Positions 17,051 through 24,825 of a DNA stretch of 56,533 nt are shown in pieces (within the stretch, counting starts at the first letter, position 1; each line of letters starts with the position of its first letter). The position numbers were made by a program, and so were the translations under genes. The notes below the pieces were generated by a model. That model was not told where the DNA came from, ran no database searches, and worked only from the letters and a program-made list of their open reading frames with translations. The DNA lies in contig JAOZOO010000003.1 in NCBI GenBank assembly GCA_029933225.1, positions 1-56,533 of the forward strand. Direction: 5' to 3'. Source of the DNA: Bacteroidales bacterium (GTDB lineage: Bacteria; Bacteroidota; Bacteroidia; Bacteroidales; F082).

Positions 17051-18661
17051 ATGAACAACAGGAATTCCAGATTAGCTATCTATTTACCCGTTGCCTTTGC
17101 CTTTGTGCTGGTTGCAGGGATGTGGATCGGATCGTTGCTTGATCAAAATCAGGTTTCAAATACCACAATTTTTCCTTTTGGTGGTGCCACTTACAACAAA
17201 GTGGATGATGTGATCGATTATATATCAGACAATTATGTTGACAGCGTGAACATAAATGAACTGGAAACTTATGCCATTGACGGCATGCTCCAGGATTTAG
17301 ACCCTCATTCGCAATACATTCCTGCCGACGAGCTGAAAGAGGTAAACGACCCGTTGCTCGGTAGTTTTGAAGGCATAGGCATTTCGTTCAGGATTGAAAA
17401 AGATACCATCACGGTCATAAATCCCATCGCCGGAGGCCCTTCCGAAAAAGTGGGCCTGATGGCCGGCGACCGGATCGTTAAAATAGATGATTCGCTCGCA
17501 ATCGGTTTCACCAATACCGAGGCAATTAAAAAGTTAAAAGGGCCCAAAGGGACAAAAGTGAAAGTGTCGGTTTTCAGAAGAGGTGTCCCAAAACTGATGG
17601 ACTTCACCATTACACGCGATGTGATTCCGACTTACAGTCTGGACATCGCTTACATGGTAAACAAAAATATTGGCTACATCAAGTTGAACAAGTTCTCGGC
17701 AACGACTTATAAAGAGTTTGACAAAGCAGCCAGGGATTTGAAAAATCAGGGAATGACGAAACTGATCCTTGATTTGCGTGGTAATGCAGGTGGCTTTTTG
17801 CGGGCGGCCATCAATGTTGCGGATGAGTTTCTTAAAGACGGAAAACTGATCGTTTATACCGAAGGAAGAAACAGGCCCCGTAATTATGCTTTTGCAACCA
17901 GTAAAGGTGAACTGCAGAGCGATACCATAGTCATCCTCATCGATGAAGGGACTGCCTCGGCAAGTGAGATTGTGGCGGGTGCTATTCAGGATAACGACAG
18001 GGGGCTGATCATCGGACGAAGGTCATTTGGTAAAGGTCTGGTACAGGAACAGGTAAGTTTGCCCGACGGCTCGGCCCTCCGGTTGACGGTTGCGAGGTAT
18101 TATACACCAACGGGGCGTTGTATCCAAAGACCTTATGAAAAGGAAAAATTTGAAGATTATTATACCGACTGGATTCACCGTTATGAAGATGGTGAAATGA
18201 CCAGTGCGGACAGCATCCGGTTTAACGATTCATTGAAATATACCACACCCGGTGGGAAAACAGTTTACGGCGGCGGTGGCATCATGCCTGATATTTACGT
18301 ACCGCTGATTACCGACACAGTACATACTTTTTATAATTCACTGGCCAACAAAGGCATCATCTTCCAGTTTGCTTTTGATTATACCGATGCCCACCGCCAT
18401 TCATTGCAGAAGTACAAAAACTTCGGGAGTTTCGACCGGGGCTTCAACATGAGCAATAAAGACTACAAGGATCTGGTGGCTTATGCGGCGGAAAAAGGAA
18501 TTACTGCATCAAAAGAAAAGGTGAAAGTCTCAAAAGACAAGATAAAGATTCTGTTCAAGGCTTACGTGGGCAGGAACATCCTGAATGAAAAGGGATTTTA
18601 TCCCATTTATCACGAAATTGACACCACCTTCAAGCGCGCTGTTTACGAACTGGAAAAATGA
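17051..18661 (+). CDS. S41 family C-terminal processing peptidase
   Basis: This 536-residue protein is a membrane-anchored or exported tail-specific protease. After an N-terminal membrane segment (RLAIYLPVAFAFVLVAGMWI) there is a PDZ domain (about 90-180, GIGISFRIEKDTITVINPIA), then the S41 core. The catalytic serine lies in EGTASASEIVAG and the general-base lysine in RRSFGKGLVQEQ. Prc/CtpA-type enzymes trim or degrade periplasmic proteins from the C-terminus. The frame can begin at TTG 17045, but ATG 17051 is the more usual codon. It ends in front of a long inverted repeat. Confidence 0.94.
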   Translation: MNNRNSRLAIYLPVAFAFVLVAGMWIGSLLDQNQVSNTTIFPFGGATYNKVDDVIDYISDNYVDSVNINELETYAIDGMLQDLDPHSQYIPADELKEVNDPLLGSFEGIGISFRIEKDTITVINPIAGGPSEKVGLMAGDRIVKIDDSLAIGFTNTEAIKKLKGPKGTKVKVSVFRRGVPKLMDFTITRDVIPTYSLDIAYMVNKNIGYIKLNKFSATTYKEFDKAARDLKNQGMTKLILDLRGNAGGFLRAAINVADEFLKDGKLIVYTEGRNRPRNYAFATSKGELQSDTIVILIDEGTASASEIVAGAIQDNDRGLIIGRRSFGKGLVQEQVSLPDGSALRLTVARYYTPTGRCIQRPYEKEKFEDYYTDWIHRYEDGEMTSADSIRFNDSLKYTTPGGKTVYGGGGIMPDIYVPLITDTVHTFYNSLANKGIIFQFAFDYTDAHRHSLQKYKNFGSFDRGFNMSNKDYKDLVAYAAEKGITASKEKVKVSKDKIKILFKAYVGRNILNEKGFYPIYHEIDTTFKRAVYELEK

Positions 18662-18665
18662 CCTG

Positions 18666-18704
18666 AATAACTTTTCCAAAGTTCGAAACTTTGGAAAAGT
18701 TATT
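18666..18704 (+). repeat. Perfect 18-bp inverted repeat after the S41 protease gene
   Basis: Arms AATAACTTTTCCAAAGTT (18666-18683) and its exact complement (18687-18704) enclose three bases. It begins four bases after the stop codon. There is no good T-run behind it, so it may be a terminator of low efficiency, an mRNA-protecting hairpin or a dispersed palindrome. Confidence 0.75.
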
Positions 18705-18780
18705 TGCTTAATACCAGGTTTAAAACCTGATGCACCCCTTAAAATTTGTTAATGCACCAAAGTCCTATTTCCCTTTTCCT

Positions 18781-18788
18781 TATTTTTG
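18781..18788 (+). promoter_or_regulatory. Promoter -7 box for the superoxide dismutase gene
   Basis: TATTTTTG matches TAnnTTTG and lies 36 nt before the ATG. No clear TTG is present at the expected distance upstream. Confidence 0.4.
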
Positions 18789-18824
18789 TAAAAAGTATTA
18801 TTTAATCACTTAATTTTTAAAACT

Positions 18825-19400
18825 ATGGCTTACGAATTACCAAAATTACCTTACGATCTGGATGCTCTGGAACCGTATATCTCAAAAGAAACATTAGAGT
18901 ATCATTATGGAAAGCACCATGCTGCTTATGTAACCAATGTAAACAAGTTAACGGAAGGCACCGAGTTTGCCACTGCCGGTCTTGAAGAGATCATCAAAAG
19001 AGCAGAGGGTGGAATTTTCAACAATGGCGCCCAGGTATGGAACCATACATTTTACTGGAACTGTATGTCACCCGATGGTGGCAGGGAACCTTCGGGCGCA
19101 TTGCTGAATGCCATCAAGAGCGACTTTGGCAGCTTTGAATCTTTCAAAGATGCGTTCAGTAAAGCCGCTGCAACACTGTTCGGTTCAGGATGGGCCTGGC
19201 TTGTGAAAACACCCGAGGGAAAACTGGAAATTGTTCAGGAAAGCAATGCCGGCAATCCGTTACGCAAAGGTCTTGAACCCATCATGACCTGTGATGTCTG
19301 GGAGCATGCCTATTATATTGACAAACGCAACAGAAGACCTGCTTATATTGAAGATTTCTGGAAAGTTGTTGACTGGGAAACCATCGGGAAACGGTTATAG
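18825..19400 (+). CDS. sodB: Superoxide dismutase, Fe/Mn family
   Basis: The enzyme converts superoxide to oxygen and hydrogen peroxide in the cytoplasm. The 191-residue length is typical. The metal ligands are His27, His74, Asp157 and His161 (DVWEHAYY). Gln70 in NNGAQVWNHTFYW, placed four residues before His74, is the arrangement of iron-type enzymes, so Fe or cambialistic use is favoured; this is inference from one residue. The gene stands alone between its own promoter box and a strong terminator shared with convergent glmS. Confidence 0.96.
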   Translation: MAYELPKLPYDLDALEPYISKETLEYHYGKHHAAYVTNVNKLTEGTEFATAGLEEIIKRAEGGIFNNGAQVWNHTFYWNCMSPDGGREPSGALLNAIKSDFGSFESFKDAFSKAAATLFGSGWAWLVKTPEGKLEIVQESNAGNPLRKGLEPIMTCDVWEHAYYIDKRNRRPAYIEDFWKVVDWETIGKRL

Positions 19401-19420
19401 TTTTCGGTCGGATCAAAATA

Positions 19421-19457
19421 AAAAAAGCCGTCTCGTTTCAAACGAGACGGCTTTTTT
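19421..19457. terminator. Bidirectional Rho-independent terminator
   Basis: Perfect 18-nt arms (19421-19438 and 19440-19457) include the core GCCGTCTCGTTT and end in six A or T on either side. It separates the convergent superoxide dismutase and glmS genes. Confidence 0.93.
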
Positions 19458-19469
19458 GTTTCTGTTTTT

Positions 19470-21308
19470 TTACTCTACAGTCACCGATTTAGCCAGGTTC
19501 CTTGGCTGGTCAACATTGCATCCGCGCAGGATAGCGATGTAATACGCCAGTTTCTGCAACGGAATGGTGGCCAGTACCGGTACAAATATTTCGTCGGTTA
19601 CGGGAATCTCGATCACATAATCAACCATGTCTCTGATGATCGTATCGCCTTTGGTTACAATGGCGATCACTTTCCCGTTACGGGCTTTTACCTCCTGGAT
19701 ATTGCTCACTACTTTATCGTAAATACCCACATGCGGTGCAATGAACACGACGGGCATATTCTCATCGATGAGTGCAATGGGGCCGTGTTTCATTTCCGCG
19801 GCCGGATAGCCTTCGGCATGGATGTAGGAAATTTCTTTCAGTTTAAGCGCTCCTTCAAGTGCAACGGGGAAATTGTATCCTCTTCCGAGGTAGAGAAAGT
19901 TTCCGGCATCTTTGAATTCTTCTGCGATGACTTTCACCACATCGTTGTTTTCCAGCAGTTCTTCAACTTTGTCAGGGAGTATATCCAGTGAATGAAGAAG
20001 TTGCATGAAGCGGGTACGCGGGATCGTACCTTTCATTTGCGCCATGCGCAGAGCCATCAGCGTAAGTATGGTCACCTGGGCAGTGAAAGCTTTGGTGGAG
20101 GCCACACCGATTTCCGGCCCGGCATGGGTATATGAACCGGCATGGGTTGCCCGCGGAATGGATGAACCGACTACGTTGCAAATACCGAGTATAGTAGCCC
20201 CTTTGCTTTTGGCCAGCTCAATGGCAGCCAGCGTGTCAGCCGTTTCACCGGATTGCGAGATGGCGATGACCACATCGTTTTCATCAATGATGGGATTCCT
20301 GTATCTGAATTCCGAAGCATACTCCACCTCGACGGGAATCCGGGCAAGGTCTTCAAACAAATATTCCCCCACCAGCCCGGCATGCCATGATGTGCCGCAT
20401 GCCACAATGATGATCCGCTTGGCTTTTAATATCTTTTGTTCATATTCTTTCACGCCACCCAGCGATACAATTCCTTCCTGTGCCTTCAGCCGACCACGCA
20501 TACTGTCGCGTATGGAACGTGCCTGTTCATTGATTTCTTTAAACATAAAATGCTCGTATCCACCCTTCTCAAGCTCGGCGAGGTTCCATTCCAATTGCTG
20601 GATGTAAGGGGTTTTCTCTTTGTTTTTTATGCTTTTTATTTTCAGCTCCTGGTTTCGGGTGATGATGGCTACTTCCTCGTCTTCAAGGTAAACCACATCT
20701 TTTGTGTATTCGATGATCGGCGTGGCATCGGAAGCAATATGATAATCGTCTTTTCCGATACCGATCACAAGGGGACTGCCTTTACGGGCGGCAATCAAAG
20801 TGTTGGGATGATCTTTTGACAAAACCACAATGGCATAAGCGCCCACCACCTGGTTCAATGCCAGTCTTACGGCTTCATCAAGTAACACGCCTTCGTTTTG
20901 CCGAATGTCCTCGATAAGATTAACCAGTACTTCCGTATCGGTATCCGATTCGAAATGATAACCCCTGTTGATCAGTTCTTCTTTTATCAGTGCATAATTC
21001 TCAATAATCCCATTGTGAATGAGAGCCAGGGAATGAGACTGTGAAAAATGAGGATGGGCATTGATCTGGTTTGGTTCTCCGTGGGTTGCCCAGCGGGTAT
21101 GGGCAATGCCAATGGTGCCCGGAAGATCCTGACCGTTTAAAAATTCTTTTAATTTGGCGACTTTCCCTTTTGTTTTAAAAACATGAAGTTCGTCATTTAG
21201 CAAGGCAATGCCTGCACTGTCGTATCCGCGATATTCAAGTCGTTGCAGTCCTTTAATGAGTATAGGATATGCCTGTTTAGGTCCAATGTAAGCTACAATT
21301 CCACACAT
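19470..21308 (-). CDS. glmS: Glutamine--fructose-6-phosphate aminotransferase (isomerizing)
   Basis: GlmS makes glucosamine-6-phosphate from fructose-6-phosphate and glutamine, the entry step to UDP-GlcNAc and the cell wall. The 612-residue protein starts MCGIVAYIG, so Cys2 becomes the N-terminal nucleophile of the glutaminase domain (about 1-240). Two SIS sugar-isomerase domains follow (ACGTSWHAGLVGEYLFE, ISQSGETADTLAA and VASTKAFTAQ), ending with the conserved tail LRGCNVDQPRNLAKSVTVE. The 95-base leader is far too short for a glmS ribozyme. It is monocistronic as far as can be seen. Confidence 0.97.
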   Translation of the reverse strand: MCGIVAYIGPKQAYPILIKGLQRLEYRGYDSAGIALLNDELHVFKTKGKVAKLKEFLNGQDLPGTIGIAHTRWATHGEPNQINAHPHFSQSHSLALIHNGIIENYALIKEELINRGYHFESDTDTEVLVNLIEDIRQNEGVLLDEAVRLALNQVVGAYAIVVLSKDHPNTLIAARKGSPLVIGIGKDDYHIASDATPIIEYTKDVVYLEDEEVAIITRNQELKIKSIKNKEKTPYIQQLEWNLAELEKGGYEHFMFKEINEQARSIRDSMRGRLKAQEGIVSLGGVKEYEQKILKAKRIIIVACGTSWHAGLVGEYLFEDLARIPVEVEYASEFRYRNPIIDENDVVIAISQSGETADTLAAIELAKSKGATILGICNVVGSSIPRATHAGSYTHAGPEIGVASTKAFTAQVTILTLMALRMAQMKGTIPRTRFMQLLHSLDILPDKVEELLENNDVVKVIAEEFKDAGNFLYLGRGYNFPVALEGALKLKEISYIHAEGYPAAEMKHGPIALIDENMPVVFIAPHVGIYDKVVSNIQEVKARNGKVIAIVTKGDTIIRDMVDYVIEIPVTDEIFVPVLATIPLQKLAYYIAILRGCNVDQPRNLAKSVTVE

Positions 21309-21373
21309 TTCAACTTTCTTTTTTTAATTAGTCAGTTCTTTTACGCAGAGAATTCTTTTTTGTTTTAAAAAAT

Positions 21374-21381
21374 CAAAAGTA
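21374..21381 (-). promoter_or_regulatory. Promoter -7 box for glmS
   Basis: The minus strand reads TACTTTTG, an exact TAnnTTTG match 66 nt before the glmS ATG. No TTG is found 19-22 nt upstream. The box lies just beyond the 3' end of the DUF4270 gene. Confidence 0.35.
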
Positions 21382-21403
21382 ATAATATCTGTAACGAAAA
21401 TCG

Positions 21404-22768
21404 TTATTGGGATAAATTTGTATAAAGGATGTTCAGCTTTAATCGTCTTTCCTTAAAAGTTGTGTCATTTCCGTTAAAAATAAAGCGATTAGGGATATAC
21501 CACGGGCTGTCAACATATAATGAAAGTCCGTAATTTGTTTTGGTTGTATCGTCAATGAGCGATTGAATATATTGTGTGATCCGGAATTCATACGAATTTG
21601 TTGATGATTTGTAAACGCCTCCGAAATAATCGTCTCCCATACCCTGATCTTCAAGATGTTCGTTTTTCCCGTCTTCATTTATTTCGTAAAGCAATAGTTT
21701 GGGGGGCGCTCCCCACAAAGGTTCTTCTTCGGCTCCGCTTAGGATCAGCTTGGCTTCATTTACGGCGATAATTCCCATGTCTCTCCAGCTTTTCATGTCG
21801 CCGATCTTAATAACACTTCTGACGCCTGTCGTTCCCTGAACATAGAATCTTTCTTTTCCCAGGGCTGTATCCCCCTGAAGCACTTGTTGTTGAAAAGAGT
21901 TATCCCCTGCCGCAAAAAAGTTGGCAAACCTGTTTATCCTTGTTGCCGATGAACGGGTTACATAATTGTATCTCAAAGAGTCCACCGTATCGTTGCTGTA
22001 ATAAATGGTCATCATTGTGTACAACGAATTCAGGTCAAATGAAAGCAGTGTCCCTTTCGAATAAGTAGGCTGAGCGACGATATACAATCCTTTGAGGTAT
22101 TCCAGGAAAACGTCATTGTCAGTCATGTTGTCGGTTGGAATATTTAAGAGCTTCTCACCCAAAGCTGTACTGCGGTCGCTGAGTGAAAAACGTAAGGCAG
22201 GAGGAATGGTATCGCCATCCACCACAATGCTGTCCACAGGACGGGGCGTAAATGTATAATCTGCATAATCAACGGAGCCTACCGGGATGACGGTATTTGA
22301 ATAATATACCGTATCATACTCAATGCTTTCCATCATTTCGTAAACGTGAACGGTAATCGTTGAATTGGTATCCCCGTAATTATTCCCGCCGTAAGCCAGT
22401 TGGATGACCAGCGAATCAAGTTTGGGGTTATCTCCAAAGCTATGCTTGGGGATAGATAACAGGAACTGCATGTAAAATCCGGCGTTGGTAATTCCAAAGA
22501 CAGGATCAGAAACACTGCCCATCATACTTGTTGCCAGGTGGTCGGTACGGATTGAATCGTTGGGTTCCGAAAAGGCATAGATTGACGCCGTATCTGTATA
22601 AAAGAGGTTTAGCTTGCTGTCCTCGGGTAAAATAATCGCACCGATCTGACCGGCAGGCTTTGAACACTGCGAAAAAAGCAGAATCGTAAAAAACAATAAT
22701 AGAAAATATTCAGGTTTAAACCGTTTCCCAAACGGTGATTTATTCTTCTTCTCCAATAATGCTGTCAT
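21404..22768 (-). CDS. DUF4270 family lipoprotein
   Basis: From the ATG at 22768 the product has 454 residues with a lipoprotein signal, YFLLLFFTILLFSQC, whose Cys would be lipidated. The sequence is beta-rich with the DUF4270 layout: GQIGAIILPEDSKLNLFYTD near the start, and a C-terminal RLKLNILYTNLSQ strand. The family is widespread in Bacteroidota with no known function; members are envelope proteins. A longer frame from 22843 exists but would bury the signal peptide. The chosen start overlaps the upstream glycogen-synthase-like gene by 29 bp, so the two are translationally coupled. Confidence 0.8.
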   Translation of the reverse strand: MTALLEKKNKSPFGKRFKPEYFLLLFFTILLFSQCSKPAGQIGAIILPEDSKLNLFYTDTASIYAFSEPNDSIRTDHLATSMMGSVSDPVFGITNAGFYMQFLLSIPKHSFGDNPKLDSLVIQLAYGGNNYGDTNSTITVHVYEMMESIEYDTVYYSNTVIPVGSVDYADYTFTPRPVDSIVVDGDTIPPALRFSLSDRSTALGEKLLNIPTDNMTDNDVFLEYLKGLYIVAQPTYSKGTLLSFDLNSLYTMMTIYYSNDTVDSLRYNYVTRSSATRINRFANFFAAGDNSFQQQVLQGDTALGKERFYVQGTTGVRSVIKIGDMKSWRDMGIIAVNEAKLILSGAEEEPLWGAPPKLLLYEINEDGKNEHLEDQGMGDDYFGGVYKSSTNSYEFRITQYIQSLIDDTTKTNYGLSLYVDSPWYIPNRFIFNGNDTTFKERRLKLNILYTNLSQ

Positions 22769-23555
22769 AAAACTGGTTATATGCCACATAATAATCTTCA
22801 CTATCAACATAATCAAGCATCGGTTTCCCCGAACTTTTAGCATAATCCAAAATTTCGGGATTCACATCAGGGTTGCCAATGATCAGTGCTTCGGAATGGT
22901 CGATAGCTCCCTTGATCAATGAAACGTAATCGCCGCCCTTATAGTGCCCTAATTCCGATTCATCCAGTCCGCTCATGATGACCTTGTTTTTAAACCGCTC
23001 ATGAAATTTGTCATTAAAGTCATCATTATAAAGAGAATAGATGATTTTTGAATCGGCAAATAAAGGATTGTCTTTGTAAACTGTTTTTACATATAACGGA
23101 AGCAAACTTGAGAACCAGCCGTTGCAATGGACAAGGTCAGGAGCCCATCCCAGCTTTTTCACTGTTTCGAGGACACCTTTGGCAAAGAAAACAATACGCT
23201 CGTCGTTGTCTTCAAAGAACTTGCCTTTTTTATCATGAAACATAAACTTTCTATGGAAAAAGTCTTCGTTGTCAATAAAGTAAACCTGCATTCTGGCTTG
23301 CTGAATGGATGCCACTTTGATGATCAGAGGGTGGTCAATATCGTCAATGATCAGATTCATTCCCGACAGGCGGATCACTTCGTGCAGTTGATTTCTTCTT
23401 TCGTTGATCAATCCGTAGCGGGGCATGAAAGTCCTGATCTCTTTACCGCTTTCCTGTATTTTTTGTGGAAGTATTCTGCCAATGGAACTCATGGGTGTTT
23501 CTTCCAGATAAGGCATAATTTCCTGGTTAACATAGAGAACCCTTTTCTTTTCCAT
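22740..23555 (-). CDS. Glycogen/starch synthase-like protein, N-terminal GT5 half only
   Basis: The 271-residue protein aligns by eye with the N-terminal Rossmann half of glycogen synthases: VLYVNQEIMPYLEETPMSSI, then the LP-x-K-IQESGKEIRTFMPRYG segment, FAKGVLETVKKLGWAPDLVHC and NGWFSSLLPLYVKTVY. It stops before the C-terminal nucleotide-binding half. The ADP-glucose-binding KTGG motif of true synthases is replaced by EETPMSS. Normal glycogen synthases have about 480 residues. It is therefore unlikely to elongate glycogen alone. The shortened form, coupled with a DUF4270 lipoprotein gene, occurs in other Bacteroidota as far as I recall. Its role is unknown. Confidence 0.8.
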   Translation of the reverse strand: MEKKRVLYVNQEIMPYLEETPMSSIGRILPQKIQESGKEIRTFMPRYGLINERRNQLHEVIRLSGMNLIIDDIDHPLIIKVASIQQARMQVYFIDNEDFFHRKFMFHDKKGKFFEDNDERIVFFAKGVLETVKKLGWAPDLVHCNGWFSSLLPLYVKTVYKDNPLFADSKIIYSLYNDDFNDKFHERFKNKVIMSGLDESELGHYKGGDYVSLIKGAIDHSEALIIGNPDVNPEILDYAKSSGKPMLDYVDSEDYYVAYNQFYDSIIGEEE

Positions 23556-23583
23556 AATTTATAATTTAATGATTTTGAGGGTG

Positions 23584-23591
23584 CAAAGATA
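23584..23591 (-). promoter_or_regulatory. Promoter -7 box for the synthase-like/DUF4270 operon
   Basis: The minus strand reads TATCTTTG, an exact TAnnTTTG match 28 nt before the ATG. No TTG at the normal spacing was found. Confidence 0.4.
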
Positions 23592-23701
23592 GAAAAAAAC
23601 AAGGTACCCGCCGGGCGTCAAATGGAATATGTTTCGGAATTGTTCTTTTCAGCATAAAAAGTCCTTAAAAATTAGCCGGGAAAACAGACCGGAGACAGAT
23701 A

Positions 23702-24619
23702 TTAGCCTCTGATGAAAAAAGCTTTCATAATGTCGGATGCCATTTTCGGGTTTTCCTTTAACCGGCGTGTGGAATACGCAAACCAGTCTTCACCAAAAGG
23801 AACATAGACACGCAGACGATGGCCTTTATCAATAATGGATTTCCTGAGCGAAGGGGTTACCCCGTACAGCATCTGGAATTCATACTTGTCTTTCGGAACT
23901 TTGTATTTCTCAATCAGTTGATACGCTCCTTCAACCAGTTTGACGTCATGGGTGGCGATACCCGGGTAAATTCCCTGTTGGAAGATAAATTCAAGGTCTT
24001 CCAGAAAATGCTGGTTTATTTCCTCGTATTTCTTGAAGGCTATGGACTCGGGCTCCACATAAATACCTTTACACAACCGGAAGTTGAGCGGATTTTTCTC
24101 CGAGTGAAGATCGAGCAATGATTTCATGTCATCCAGGGTGCGGCGCATGTATGCCTGGAACACGAGTCCCACATGCTCCGGAAATTCCTGTTTTAATTTT
24201 CTGAACAATTCTATTTCCAGATCGACACATTGCGAATCTTCCATGTCGATCCTGACAAAATTGTTGAAACTAACCGCTTTTTTCACAATTTCCCTGATGT
24301 TCTGATAGCAGGCTTCTTTGTCGATCAGCAAACCGAACATTGTGGGTTTCAACGAATAATTTCCGTCAATCTTGTTCTTTTGGATTTGTTCTATGATCTC
24401 AAGATACATTTCCCTGTTTGCCTCCGCTTCACTCAGCTTGGTGATGAATTCCCCCAGCAGGTCAATGGTAACCATATATCCGTTGGAATTAAGTGACCTT
24501 GAAGCTTTTAGCGCATCATTTATTGTTTTACCGGCAATATATCTTTTCGAAAAAACCCAAACAAGATTTTTGGGCATTAACGGCAAAAGTGCAGCGACAA
24601 GTTTATTAAACCACATCAT
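23702..24619 (-). CDS. Proline dehydrogenase family protein
   Basis: Monofunctional proline dehydrogenases are FAD enzymes that oxidise proline to delta-1-pyrroline-5-carboxylate at the inner membrane. This 305-residue protein has the TIM-barrel segments of the family: LKPTMFGLL, VRIDMEDSQCVD, GLVFQAYMRRT, LCKGIYVEP, ATHDVKLV and EFQMLYGV. The C-terminal substrate-recognition sequence is VYVPFGEDWFAYSTRRLKEN. All core elements are present, and the length suits the short single-domain form. No P5C dehydrogenase gene lies nearby. It is monocistronic with its own promoter box. Confidence 0.93.
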   Translation of the reverse strand: MMWFNKLVAALLPLMPKNLVWVFSKRYIAGKTINDALKASRSLNSNGYMVTIDLLGEFITKLSEAEANREMYLEIIEQIQKNKIDGNYSLKPTMFGLLIDKEACYQNIREIVKKAVSFNNFVRIDMEDSQCVDLEIELFRKLKQEFPEHVGLVFQAYMRRTLDDMKSLLDLHSEKNPLNFRLCKGIYVEPESIAFKKYEEINQHFLEDLEFIFQQGIYPGIATHDVKLVEGAYQLIEKYKVPKDKYEFQMLYGVTPSLRKSIIDKGHRLRVYVPFGEDWFAYSTRRLKENPKMASDIMKAFFIRG

Positions 24620-24644
24620 AATTTACATGCTTTTAAACAGATAA

Positions 24645-24652
24645 CAAAAGTA
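24645..24652 (-). promoter_or_regulatory. Promoter -7 box for the proline dehydrogenase gene
   Basis: The minus strand reads TACTTTTG, an exact TAnnTTTG match 25 nt before the ATG. No clear upstream TTG is present. Confidence 0.4.
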
Positions 24653-24777
24653 AATTTTTAACTTTCATTTTCATGGGTTTTTGATAATTTATAAAGAATA
24701 AAAACAAAAACCACCGCATTTTATTTATCTGAAATGGATGCAATAATTTCTTCATTCAATCCCATGACTATTTTTTT

Positions 24778-24785
24778 TAGCTTTG
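24778..24785 (+). promoter_or_regulatory. Promoter -7 box for ileS
   Basis: TAGCTTTG matches TAnnTTTG exactly and lies 40 nt before the ileS ATG. The upstream TTG element is not obvious. No T-box-like leader fits in the short region between this box and the gene. Confidence 0.45.
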
Positions 24786-24825
24786 CACCCAATTTTTTAA
24801 TTTGTAAGTAAATAAGGGTCATTCC

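Noticed and set aside
21309-21403. glmS ribozyme or riboswitch before glmS
   Set aside because: The leader is too short and shows no catalytic core; a simple promoter box is present.
24620-24825. T-box or attenuator leader before ileS
   Set aside because: The promoter box is only 40 nt from the ATG, and no T-box sequence or terminator hairpin is visible; T-boxes are not expected in Bacteroidota.
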